DNA from: JAXGZG01 sp040771825
Lineage (GTDB): Bacteria; Bacillota; Sulfobacillia; Fermentithermobacillales; Fermentithermobacillaceae
Length of the DNA: 64,000 nt
Direction: 5' to 3'
NCBI GenBank assembly: GCA_040771825.1
Contig: JAXGZG010000002.1
Span: 496,001-560,000 of the forward strand
A program made the position numbers and the translations under genes. The notes beneath the pieces are model-generated. The model saw nothing but the letters and a program-made list of their open reading frames with translations, was not told the origin of the DNA and did not search any database. Of this stretch, positions 17,079 to 24,559 are shown piece by piece (position 1 is the stretch's first letter; the number at the start of each line of letters is the position of its first letter).

Positions 17079-18401
17079 ATGGCTAGGAAACGAATCGTAA
17101 TCATGGGCGCAGCAGGAAGGGATTTTCACAATTTCAACGTTGTCTACAGAGACGACCCGAACACGGAAGTTGTCTGTTTCACCGCCACGCAGATCCCAGA
17201 CATCGAAGGCAGGCAATACCCCCCTAAACTTGCAGGTTCTTTGTACCCCCAGGGCATTCCCATATTGGCTGAAGAAGAACTGCCCGACATCATCAAAGGC
17301 CAGAAAATCGACGAAGTCGTGTTCGCCTATAGCGACACGAGCCACGTAGACTTGATGCACAAGGCTTCCATGGTCTTGGCTTCTGGCGCGGATTTCAAAC
17401 TGCTAGGATATTCGTCCACAGCCATACCTTCGTCAAAGCCTGTGATTTCTGTGTGCGCCGTGAGAACAGGCGTCGGCAAGAGCCCTGCCACAAGGAGAGT
17501 CACCGAGATTCTCAAGGCGGCAGGCAAGAAGGTGGCCGCTATCAGGCACCCAATGCCATATGGAAACCTTGAGGACCAGATATGGCAGAGGTTTGCCACC
17601 TACGAAGACTTGGATATCCACAAATGCACCATTGAAGAGCGAGAGGAATATGAGCCCCACATTGACCGGGGGACCATTGTGTACGCAGGCGTGGATTACG
17701 GCGAGATCCTCAAGCGCGCCCAGGAAGAAGTGGACGTGGTTCTTTGGGATGGGGGCAACAACGACATACCCTTCTACAAATCAGACTGCAAGATTGTCAT
17801 GGTGGACCCGCATCGCCCCGGCCACGAAGTCCGGTATCACCCCGGTGAGGCTAACCTCAGGATGGCCGACATCGTGATCATAAACAAGGTCGACACTGCC
17901 AATCCTGCCGATGTAGAGACGGTTAGGGATAACATCCGCCAGGCAAACCCCAATGCTATCGTCATAGACGCGGCGTCGCCCATATTCCCTGAGAGGGGCC
18001 AGGAAATCACCGGCAAGAGAGTTCTCGTAATTGAGGACGGCCCGACCCTCACTCACGGTGAAATGGCTTACGGCGCCGGCGTCATAGCCGCCAAGAAGTG
18101 GGGGGCGGCAGAGCTGGTTGACCCAAGGCCCTACGCCGTGGGAAGCATCGCCAAGACTTTCCAGAAGCACACCCACATGGGAACGCTTCTGCCAGCCATG
18201 GGCTACTCGCCCAAGCAGGTGGCTGAGCTTGAGGAGACCGTGGCCAAGGTTCCTTGCGACCTAGTTATTGTGGGCACTCCCATTGATCTGAGGCGGATCA
18301 TGAAGATCCAGAAGCCGTCGGTACGAGTGAGGTACGAATTGCAGGAGATCGGTTCACCTACCCTCTTGGATGCCATCAAGACAGTGGGTGGAATTCTGTA
18401 G
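17079..18401 (+). CDS. COG2403 GTPase-like protein (cyclic 2,3-diphosphoglycerate synthetase family)
   Basis: This 440-residue P-loop protein belongs to COG2403, often annotated as cyclic 2,3-diphosphoglycerate synthetase from archaeal homologues. The N-terminal Rossmann-like region (KRIVIMGAAGRDFHNFN) precedes a P-loop GVGKS at 131-135. A Walker-B-like segment VVLWDGGNNDIPF and an NKxD motif in VIINKVDTAN are visible. It ends the ornithine operon, 47 bases after amrS with GAGAAGGT upstream. Bacterial members with amino-acid fermentation genes are unlikely to make the archaeal thermoprotectant. A chaperone or regulatory role is a guess. Two hairpins follow directly. Confidence 0.8.
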   Translation: MARKRIVIMGAAGRDFHNFNVVYRDDPNTEVVCFTATQIPDIEGRQYPPKLAGSLYPQGIPILAEEELPDIIKGQKIDEVVFAYSDTSHVDLMHKASMVLASGADFKLLGYSSTAIPSSKPVISVCAVRTGVGKSPATRRVTEILKAAGKKVAAIRHPMPYGNLEDQIWQRFATYEDLDIHKCTIEEREEYEPHIDRGTIVYAGVDYGEILKRAQEEVDVVLWDGGNNDIPFYKSDCKIVMVDPHRPGHEVRYHPGEANLRMADIVIINKVDTANPADVETVRDNIRQANPNAIVIDAASPIFPERGQEITGKRVLVIEDGPTLTHGEMAYGAGVIAAKKWGAAELVDPRPYAVGSIAKTFQKHTHMGTLLPAMGYSPKQVAELEETVAKVPCDLVIVGTPIDLRRIMKIQKPSVRVRYELQEIGSPTLLDAIKTVGGIL

Positions 18402-18419
18402 AGCGGCGGTTTACCGCTC
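18401..18419 (+). terminator. hairpin directly after the ornithine operon
   Basis: GAGCGG at 18401-18406 pairs with CCGCTC at 18414-18419 around a 7-base loop, beginning at the last base of the stop codon. The sequence after it is only weakly T-rich (CCTTTG). It probably acts with the stronger hairpin 40 bases on. Confidence 0.5.
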
Positions 18420-18459
18420 CCTTTGCCAGCTTCTCTGCCATTAATAGTCTCGATGCCCG

Positions 18460-18491
18460 AGCGACCCGCTTGGCCTTTTAGGCGGGTCGCT
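18460..18491 (+). terminator. terminator-like hairpin
   Basis: AGCGACCCGC at 18460-18469 pairs perfectly over ten bases with 18482-18491, followed by TCAGCTTCTTT. The stem is strong; the T-tract is interrupted. It separates the operon from the glycosyltransferase gene. The rest of 18402-18607 shows no gene. Confidence 0.65.
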
Positions 18492-18607
18492 TCAGCTTCT
18501 TTAGGGAAGGCTTTCGAATAGCGTCAACCGCCCAGCGCCAAAATACTGGTTGGGCAAGAAAAGCGCCACGGAAACGCGCAAATGGCAGAGGGGGAAACGA
18601 AGCCATC

Positions 18608-20599
18608 ATGACAACTGCCCAATCCCTGTACCTTGCCGCTTTTTCGGTCTACCTGGTATTCTTCCTTTTGTTTTCTAGATTCCTGGTATGGAAGACCTAT
18701 AGCGACAAGAAGTATTGGAACCGGAGGCCAGTTCTCGAACCTTCGTACTTGGAAGATACCGCAAGGGCCTTAAAAAGGACTGTTCCTTTTATGAGCATCA
18801 TGGTTCCGGCAAGAAATGAATCCCTGGTAATTGACAATACAATAAGGCACCTCGTTTCTCTTCGCTATCCCGCCCATCGCTTCGAAGTGGTGGTGGTGAC
18901 CGATGAAAAGGAAACCCAGTCAGCCGAGAAGGATAGGGCGGAAGTCTCGGCTCTTGTTCACGGCATCTTCTTCGGAGAACGACGCTTTGGCCACATCCCA
19001 GCGCACCTTGAGACCTGTCTCAAGTCGGTGTTGCTCTCGTGCTTATCTGAATACGCTCTGAGGGAGTACCTTTCCAAAGGGTTTCAGAAGGATTATCCGG
19101 CCACCACGCCCGAACTCTCCTCTCTTCCAGCCTACGAGCGGCACAGCGTGGTCAGGGACATTTCCATCGCCTTGATATCCTCTCACGGAACTCCGCCCCC
19201 AAGACGCCTTCGGGCCATCATCAGAAAGTGGTGCCCTTGGCTTTCTGAGTTGGACTTGGACAGGGCATATCCGGCGTGTTTGGCTGTGGCGGTTCCTGTG
19301 ATTGCAGCTTACGCTGCTCTTTGCGACGAGTCTCAGAGAAGGACCCTGGACAAGACTATTCAGCACACCGTACAGGCCAACCACGATCTCACCCAAGATA
19401 TCATTAGGAGAATGACGACCTTCATCGCCAAGAAAGTTTCCATATCGGTTCAGCGGGCTTCCCGCTCGGGAGAATTGCAGGGGAAGGTGCGAGCTGCTCT
19501 TTTGGACTTGTACCCCACAACTCAGGAAGTAGTGGACAGGGCTAGGCGCGAAACCCAGGGCGAGGGCGTGCCTTCTGTGAAGCACGTCACGGTGCCGTAC
19601 GATTTTGATGGCTTGTTGGGAGGAAAACGCACTGGGGAAGCTGTGGCGTCCACCAAGGGTAGGGCGTTGAACTGGGGCGTAGCCTATCTCGATCCCCAAA
19701 CCGAGGTAGTCGGTTTCTACGATGCTGAAAGTCGCCCCCATAAGGATGTCCTGCTTTACGTGGGATACAGGAGGATGCTAGATCCCGAGTCCTCTAGGGT
19801 CTTGCAGGGCCCTGTGTTTCAGGTTCGCAATTTCTACAAAATGACCGCCTTCTGCAGAATAGCCGCATTGTATCAGGCTATTGCCCACGATTGGTACCTG
19901 CCTTGGCTTTTCCGGACGCTTCCTTTCGTGGGAGGCACCAACGTGTTCGTTGCCCGGTTGCTTCTTTGCGAGGTGGGAGGCTGGGACTGCCAGGTTCTCA
20001 CCGAGGATCTGGAGTTTGGCACCAGAGCATATCTCATGAAAGGCGCCTGGCCTGAGTATCTGCCGTATCCTTCTTCTGAGCAGACGCCGCCGACGTTTCG
20101 GGCTTTCTTCAGGCAGAGGCTCCGCTGGGGAACAGGGCAGCTTCAGGGGGTCCACAAGGTGGCTTTGTACCCGGGCATAGAGCCTTCGGCCAAGACGAAA
20201 CTCCGCAGGAGTCTCATTATCAAGGGCCAGGTAGAATGGATCGCCTATCAAATCGCCACCTTTGTCCCGCCTACCGCCATGGTGTTGCACTACAAGAATC
20301 TCCTGGACCCCGCCATCGTGCCTGCTGCCGGCCAATGGATGCTGAGCGGATTCTCCCTGGTTTACATGAGTTTCACCATCTACGCCTTCAAACGGTACCA
20401 AAGCCACTTGGATCGAGGAGGGCAACCCGAAACCCCGGTGGGGAAAGCCCTGGTGTACGTGGCCCTTCTTCTTCTGCCTCTTGCGGCTTTCGTATTTCCA
20501 GTGCCTTACACCAGCGCCATGGTGCTGAAACTTATCGGCAAGGAGCCCAAGGCTTGGGTCAAGACGCCAAGAACCGAAGAGACTAGAATGGCCGTCTGA
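18608..20599 (+). CDS. membrane family 2 glycosyltransferase with large insertion
   Basis: This 663-residue protein is a processive-type GT2 enzyme. An N-terminal membrane segment (about 5-27) precedes the GT-A start MSIMVPARNESLVI and the strand VVVVTD near residue 98. A GT2 domain would normally continue at once, but the next conserved element, KGRALNWG with GFYDAE, comes only at about 349. About 240 helical residues are inserted between them. The catalytic-base region TEDLEF (about 466) and acceptor motif QRLRWGTGQ (about 503) are intact, and three or four membrane segments follow (about 550-650). It probably builds a surface polysaccharide or glycolipid; substrate unknown. It stands alone between hairpins and the gdt1-like gene. 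Confidence 0.83.
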   Translation: MTTAQSLYLAAFSVYLVFFLLFSRFLVWKTYSDKKYWNRRPVLEPSYLEDTARALKRTVPFMSIMVPARNESLVIDNTIRHLVSLRYPAHRFEVVVVTDEKETQSAEKDRAEVSALVHGIFFGERRFGHIPAHLETCLKSVLLSCLSEYALREYLSKGFQKDYPATTPELSSLPAYERHSVVRDISIALISSHGTPPPRRLRAIIRKWCPWLSELDLDRAYPACLAVAVPVIAAYAALCDESQRRTLDKTIQHTVQANHDLTQDIIRRMTTFIAKKVSISVQRASRSGELQGKVRAALLDLYPTTQEVVDRARRETQGEGVPSVKHVTVPYDFDGLLGGKRTGEAVASTKGRALNWGVAYLDPQTEVVGFYDAESRPHKDVLLYVGYRRMLDPESSRVLQGPVFQVRNFYKMTAFCRIAALYQAIAHDWYLPWLFRTLPFVGGTNVFVARLLLCEVGGWDCQVLTEDLEFGTRAYLMKGAWPEYLPYPSSEQTPPTFRAFFRQRLRWGTGQLQGVHKVALYPGIEPSAKTKLRRSLIIKGQVEWIAYQIATFVPPTAMVLHYKNLLDPAIVPAAGQWMLSGFSLVYMSFTIYAFKRYQSHLDRGGQPETPVGKALVYVALLLLPLAAFVFPVPYTSAMVLKLIGKEPKAWVKTPRTEETRMAV

Positions 20600-20699
20600 G
20601 CTAAGCAGCATGGACTTGTCCTATGAAGTTGGGGTAATATGTCACTTGCGTGGCTTCAATTTCCGCTAAGGAGGTGGACGGGCCCAAGGCTCGTACAGA

Positions 20700-20972
20700 G
20701 TGAACTGGCAAGTCGTGGTTTCTACCTTCATCGTTGTGTTCTTCGCTGAACTGGGAGACAAAACCCAGCTGTCGACTATGATGTTGGCATCGTCCAAGAA
20801 GGCTCCCGTCAGCGTGTTTGTGGGTTCGGCGGTTGCCCTAGTGCTTTCTAGCCTCATCGGCGTGCTAGTGGGTGACACCGTCTATAGGTTCATCCCTGCG
20901 AGCGTTATCCGGGTTATTGCAGGAGCAGGCTTCCTGGTTATCGGCACCCTAATCTTGTTGGGGAAGGTATAG
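20700..20972 (+). CDS. single-repeat GDT1/UPF0016 membrane protein
   Basis: UPF0016 (TMEM165/GDT1) proteins export or exchange Mn2+ and Ca2+. The signature ExGDKTQ is present as ELGDKTQLSTMM at about residue 16. The 90 residues carry three hydrophobic segments and one signature, half of the usual two-repeat protein, so it would have to dimerise. GTG 20700 is the only start in the open frame. AAGGAGGTGG at 20668-20677 is further upstream than usual, so the start is efficient only if the leader folds. The tRNA promoter lies in its last codons. Confidence 0.78.
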   Translation: MNWQVVVSTFIVVFFAELGDKTQLSTMMLASSKKAPVSVFVGSAVALVLSSLIGVLVGDTVYRFIPASVIRVIAGAGFLVIGTLILLGKV

Positions 20973-20983
20973 GGGTATATAAT
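20955..20983 (+). promoter_or_regulatory. promoter for tRNA-Arg
   Basis: TTGTTG at 20955-20960 and a perfect TATAAT at 20978-20983 are 17 bases apart. Initiation near 20990 would place the tRNA 5' end about ten bases downstream. The -35 box and spacer lie inside the 3' end of the upstream coding region. Confidence 0.75.
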
Positions 20984-21000
20984 GTGAAGTGTTCCACAGT

Positions 21001-21077
21001 GCGCCCGTAGCTCAATTGGATAGAGTGTTGGCCTCCGGAGCCAGAGGTTGCGCGTTCGATTCGCGCCGGGCGCACCA
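21001..21077 (+). tRNA. tRNA-Arg(CCG)
   Basis: The cloverleaf is complete. The 7-bp acceptor stem pairs GCGCCCG with CGGGCGC, the D-arm is GCTC/GAGT with one wobble, and the anticodon loop CTCCGGA gives anticodon CCG. The T-arm pairs GCGCG with CGCGC around TTCGATT, and the CCA end is encoded. The total is 77 bases. It reads arginine codon CGG. A good sigma-A promoter lies just upstream. Confidence 0.96.
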
Positions 21078-21170
21078 GCAAAGACCGCATCCTCACTATG
21101 CAGAACTGCCTGCGCCGTCTTTTCCGATTCCTGAGCGTAATTGTGATTTACTTAAAATGGGGGAGAAGTT

Positions 21171-21812
21171 TTGAAAACTGAGATGATTATGCCTCGATCA
21201 AAAGTCGCCGTTTTCGTAGATGGCTGGAATTTCAAATATGCTACATATGATTCCTTCGGAATACACGTTGATTTCGTGCGCCTTCTGAAGGCTTTGACCC
21301 ACGACAGCATCCTGATTCGCGCCTACTACTACACGGGCGAATGGACTACTGACAGTATCGAGCAGTACGTGAAGATGACCTCGTCTCCCGACCCTGTTGC
21401 CTTGCGGGAGGATCTGGACGGCCAGAGAAGGCGCTCGCAGTCTTTCTATCGGTTCCTAAACAGAAACGGTTACATGGTAGTGAGAAAGCCTCTGAAGGTG
21501 TTTGCCGGCGGGGCCATAAAGGCCGACCTAGACCTCGAATTGGCCATTGACATGCTGTCTCTTGTTGATCGCTGCGACAAATATATCCTGTGTTCTGGGG
21601 ACGGGGACTTCGTTCCTTTGCTCAAAGCAGTTGCCCAGAGGGGCGTAAGGATTCACGTGCTGTCGACACAACACCCGGATGCTTACGCCCGCTGCAACTT
21701 CAAGGCCGCTGACGAATTGGTGGACGCCGCCGATGAGTTCATCGAACTGTCCGACCTGCTGCCCACCATATCTAGAACCGGAGTGCCTCAGAGGCAGGGT
21801 TTCACCTCGTAA
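21171..21812 (+). CDS. NYN-domain (LabA-like) putative ribonuclease
   Basis: NYN domains are PIN-like metal-dependent nuclease folds. The 213-residue protein has the three acidic clusters expected: VFVDGWNF near the start, KADLDLELAIDM in the middle and CSGDGDFVPLL at about 145. The last half is LabA-like. TTG 21171 is chosen because GGGGGAG at 21159-21165 is five bases upstream; ATG at 21183 and 21189 are alternatives. Whether it cuts RNA, and which, is unknown. It ends over the 3' end of a convergent minus-strand gene (25-base overlap). Confidence 0.82.
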   Translation: MKTEMIMPRSKVAVFVDGWNFKYATYDSFGIHVDFVRLLKALTHDSILIRAYYYTGEWTTDSIEQYVKMTSSPDPVALREDLDGQRRRSQSFYRFLNRNGYMVVRKPLKVFAGGAIKADLDLELAIDMLSLVDRCDKYILCSGDGDFVPLLKAVAQRGVRIHVLSTQHPDAYARCNFKAADELVDAADEFIELSDLLPTISRTGVPQRQGFTS

Positions 21813-22138
21813 TGTCTGAATGCCGATAGTTCGTCTCTCACGATCTCAGGGAGGTGGACAGGCATGACGGGAGATTCGGCGCCTGCAATCATGTCAAACA
21901 AGCGAAGGCCGGTCTTTGGGTCCAAGTACAGGAAATCGATGTTATACCCGCTTGTTTTGTCAGAACCGGCACAGTCTTTCTCCACCGAAGAGGCTCGGAT
22001 GAAGCACTTGGATTCATCCGGATTGAGGCGAAGGCCATGGTTCCTTTGGGTTCCAAGTTGATAGACCACCGTGAACTCGCGGCCTTCTTCAGAAAAGGAT
22101 CTTGTGACCTCTCTTATGACGTTGATTTCGTTGGACAT
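21788..22138 (-). CDS. conserved-looking hypothetical protein, 116 aa
   Basis: I do not recognise this protein with certainty; it resembles small uncharacterised Bacillota proteins. It has a charged N-terminus (MSNEINVIREVTRSF), a region with paired aromatic residues (VVYQLGTQRNHGLRL) and the segment SGYNIDFLYLDPKTGLRLFDM. No membrane segment or Cys motif is seen. On the minus strand AGGGGGG lies about seven bases before ATG 22138, which supports this strand over the antisense frame at 21854-22153. It converges with, and overlaps, the NYN gene by 25 bases. Confidence 0.6.
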   Translation of the reverse strand: MSNEINVIREVTRSFSEEGREFTVVYQLGTQRNHGLRLNPDESKCFIRASSVEKDCAGSDKTSGYNIDFLYLDPKTGLRLFDMIAGAESPVMPVHLPEIVRDELSAFRHYEVKPCL

Positions 22139-22484
22139 GGATTGCCCCCCTGACTTATTTCGTCGAGTGACTCATGCTTCTCAGAACCCCCTGTGGATTC
22201 CCTTGTGGACATTTTAGAATCGCTCGACGATTCACGACGAGAAAAGACTACTCTTGGCAGCGTATTGGGTAAGACGACATCGGGGGTTACTCAAGCCATA
22301 AGATAGTAACCCCACTATTCCGGGCGGTCGAAATTGGTCGACTGCAGGCGAGCGACGGTTGGAAATAGTGTCGCCAACCTCTCTGCCATGTCACTGAAAC
22401 TGATATTATGGGTAACACTATGTGACGTAGGGCGCGGGACATGACGTCTGGTGCCCGAGGTTCTCTCCACAAGGGGGTAGCATC
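22139..22484. other. 346-base gap with two inverted repeats
   Basis: No gene is seen. GGGGTTAC at 22283-22290 pairs with 22306-22313 (8 bp, 15-base loop), and GGTTGG at 22357-22362 pairs with CCAACC at 22374-22379. A TATTAT at 22404-22409 could be a -10 box for the lipoprotein gene, but no -35 box is convincing. It lies between divergent genes, so promoters for both should be here. Confidence 0.4.
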
Positions 22485-23204
22485 TTGAGGGGTAATATAT
22501 TGAAGCGTAGGAAGCGGGCTGTCATCGTTGGTTTGGTGGGTCTCGTCAGTGCGGTTATCGTCTTTTCTGGTTGCGGCCCCAAGACCTACAATAACGGTAC
22601 ATACAAGGGGATCTCCACTGCCGGCGACAAAGGCTATGCGATGGCCGATGTTGTGGTAGAGAAAGACAAGATCAAGTCTGTGAAGCTCACTGAGATTAAC
22701 GAGTTGGGAGTGGAGAAAGACTACGCCACTTATCCGTACCCCACAGCCAAAGAGGCAAATGCTGAGATGGAGAAGCGATTTGTGGGCCGTTCCGACAATA
22801 AGGCGGACACCTATGCCGGAGCCACCGTATCCAGCAATCAGTACAAAGAGGCGGTGGGTTTTGCTTTAGAGAAGGCCAGGAAGGTGCTCACGGTCAAGTC
22901 TGCCCAGTTTGATGGCACTTTTGCGGGGCGTTCCAAGGAAACGCCTGAAGGATGGCAAGTGGCTTGGGTGACTATCCAAGGAGACAAGCTCACCTCTGTG
23001 CGTCTAGACGACGTTGAAGATGGGAAACTCAAAGATTGGGTGACCTACCCCTATGTCAAGGCCGTGGAGGCCAAGGGCCTAATGGAGAAAGCCATGGTGG
23101 AAAAAGGCAGCACCACCGTGGATACTATCTCCGGGGCTACCCGCAGTTCTATAGGCTGGATAGAGGCCGCTTCGGCAGCTTTGCAGAATGCCAAGGTGAA
23201 ATAA
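22485..23204 (+). CDS. lipoprotein with two FMN-binding domains
   Basis: The N-terminus has basic residues, a hydrophobic stretch and a lipobox ending FSGC at about residue 30, so this should be a surface lipoprotein. Two tandem FMN-binding domains follow. Each ends in the covalent flavinylation motif DxxxGAT: DTYAGAT and DTISGAT. In known examples an ApbE enzyme attaches FMN to that Thr; no apbE is in the window. Such proteins take part in extracytosolic electron transfer. TTG 22485 has GGGGG seven bases upstream. A bulged hairpin follows the gene. Confidence 0.85.
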   Translation: MRGNILKRRKRAVIVGLVGLVSAVIVFSGCGPKTYNNGTYKGISTAGDKGYAMADVVVEKDKIKSVKLTEINELGVEKDYATYPYPTAKEANAEMEKRFVGRSDNKADTYAGATVSSNQYKEAVGFALEKARKVLTVKSAQFDGTFAGRSKETPEGWQVAWVTIQGDKLTSVRLDDVEDGKLKDWVTYPYVKAVEAKGLMEKAMVEKGSTTVDTISGATRSSIGWIEAASAALQNAKVK

Positions 23205-23252
23205 CGCAGAATCGGCCTAACCCGCAACTGGGCAGGGCTAGATAATGCGGGC

Positions 23253-23276
23253 ACTAGAAGGAACCGCCTTTCTAGT
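23253..23276 (+). terminator. hairpin after the FMN-binding lipoprotein gene
   Basis: ACTAGAAGG at 23253-23261 pairs with CCTTTCTAGT at 23267-23276, with one bulged T. No T-tract follows, so termination is uncertain. Confidence 0.4.
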
Positions 23277-23324
23277 AGCGAATATCCAAGAGTGAGAGGA
23301 CTATGCTTATGGGAGGTCTCTTCT

Positions 23325-24179
23325 ATGCCGGAACTCGTTTATTTGAATGGCTCAATGGTAGCCAAAAAGGACGCCAACGTAAACGTGCTCGACAGGGGGT
23401 TCCTTTTTGGAGACGGCTTGTACGAAGTCACTCCTGTGTATGACGGGGCGCTGTTTTGCCTAGATGAGCACGTCCAGAGATTCTTCTTTGGGATAAAGGG
23501 TCTTGAGATGCCTATTGACAAGACCCCACAGGAATTTGGCGACCTGGTGAAGAGGCTCACTAAAGAAAGCGGCCTGCAGCGGGCGATGGTGTACTGGGAG
23601 ATATCCCGGGGCGCCTACGACCCCCGCACACACTATTTCACTGATCAGATGACTTCTCCCACCCTACTTATCCACGTGAAGCCCGCTAACCCGGTTGATC
23701 CCGCGCGCCGCACCGACGGCACGAAGGTCTCGTTCCAGCCTGATGACAGATGGATGAAATGCTGCTACAAGACGGTGAACTTGGTGGCCAACTGCATGGC
23801 GGCAACCAGGGCCCGCAGAGCAGGGGGAGTCGAGGCGCTTCTGTACCGCAGCCCCGATCACGTCACTGAAGGGGCTTCGTCAACCTTCTTCATCGTGAAG
23901 AACGGAGTAGTCTTGACCCACCCAGAGGCCGACATCATCCTTTCTGGTGTCACCCGCGGCGAAGTCCTGAAGATTTGCAGGAAGCACGGCATACCTTACG
24001 AGGAGAAGATCTTCGGTATCAAGGATGTCCAGGAGGCTGACGAAGTTTTTCGTACCGGGACCACAACCGAAGTTGAGCCTGTGGTGAGAGTCGACGACAT
24101 GGTCATTGGCAACGGGAAGCCGGGGCCGGTGGCAACCAAACTCAGTCACCTCTACAGGCAGTTGACCGGGCAAGAATAG
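23325..24179 (+). CDS. dat: D-amino-acid transaminase (class IV aminotransferase)
   Basis: This is a fold-type IV PLP aminotransferase of 284 residues. The start YLNGSMVAKKDANVNVLDRGFLFGDG is family-typical (LDRGFLFGDGLYE), and the PLP Lys is in CCYKTVNLVANC. The C-terminal GTTTEVEPV loop binds the PLP phosphate. The sequence reads closer to D-alanine transaminase than to IlvE. ATG 23325 has GGGAGGT seven bases upstream; GTG 23292 is less likely. D-alanine is a product of OrtAB encoded upstream, so one plausible job is turning it into pyruvate; it could equally supply D-glutamate for the wall. Confidence 0.82.
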   Translation: MPELVYLNGSMVAKKDANVNVLDRGFLFGDGLYEVTPVYDGALFCLDEHVQRFFFGIKGLEMPIDKTPQEFGDLVKRLTKESGLQRAMVYWEISRGAYDPRTHYFTDQMTSPTLLIHVKPANPVDPARRTDGTKVSFQPDDRWMKCCYKTVNLVANCMAATRARRAGGVEALLYRSPDHVTEGASSTFFIVKNGVVLTHPEADIILSGVTRGEVLKICRKHGIPYEEKIFGIKDVQEADEVFRTGTTTEVEPVVRVDDMVIGNGKPGPVATKLSHLYRQLTGQE

Positions 24180-24293
24180 GGCTATGGCCTATGGCGGCGG
24201 CCTAGGGCGAAAAGGTCTGGTTTCGCTTTTCTGGCATATTCCAATAGGATATAATCCGGGATGAAGTTCAGAGAAAAGGTGGGTAATCTGCCA

Positions 24294-24488
24294 ATGGCAA
24301 AAGTGTATGTTGATAAGGATCTTTGCATCGGTTGTGGCTTGTGTGCCGACCAGTGCCCCAATGTGTTCGCGCTAGACGACGACGGTAAGGCCGAAGTCAC
24401 AAGCCAAGAAGCGGCAAACGCCGAGATTCAGTGCGCCCAAGATGCGGCCGCAACTTGCCCTACCGAAGCCATAAAGGTAGAGGAGTAG
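24294..24488 (+). CDS. single-cluster [4Fe-4S] ferredoxin
   Basis: This 64-residue electron carrier resembles the Thermotoga-type monocluster ferredoxin. The cluster motif is CIGCGLCADQC near residue 11, and the last ligand is in CPTEAI. The Cys of IQCAQDA is the expected extra one. ATG 24294 follows AAAAGGTGGG. It is probably cytoplasmic and could serve ferredoxin-linked amino-acid oxidation, but no partner enzyme is adjacent. A strong hairpin follows at 24510. Confidence 0.92.
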   Translation: MAKVYVDKDLCIGCGLCADQCPNVFALDDDGKAEVTSQEAANAEIQCAQDAAATCPTEAIKVEE

Positions 24489-24509
24489 GCCGAGGTTCAG
24501 TAGTGTGAG

Positions 24510-24536
24510 TGCCAGGTCCCTGATTCGGACCTGGCA
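24510..24536 (+). terminator. strong hairpin after ferredoxin gene
   Basis: TGCCAGGTCC at 24510-24519 pairs perfectly with GGACCTGGCA at 24527-24536 around a 7-base loop. Only TTCG follows, so the T-tract is weak. Placement between two genes supports termination or transcript-end protection. Confidence 0.55.
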
Positions 24537-24559
24537 TTCGACTAAAGGAGGGTTCTCCC

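Noticed and set aside
19043..19741. Minus-strand 232-codon frame in the glycosyltransferase insertion
   Set aside because: The plus strand continues one clear protein; composition of the antisense frame is not protein-like.
21854..22153. Plus-strand 99-codon frame
   Set aside because: Antisense to the 116-residue minus-strand gene, which has the better ribosome binding site.
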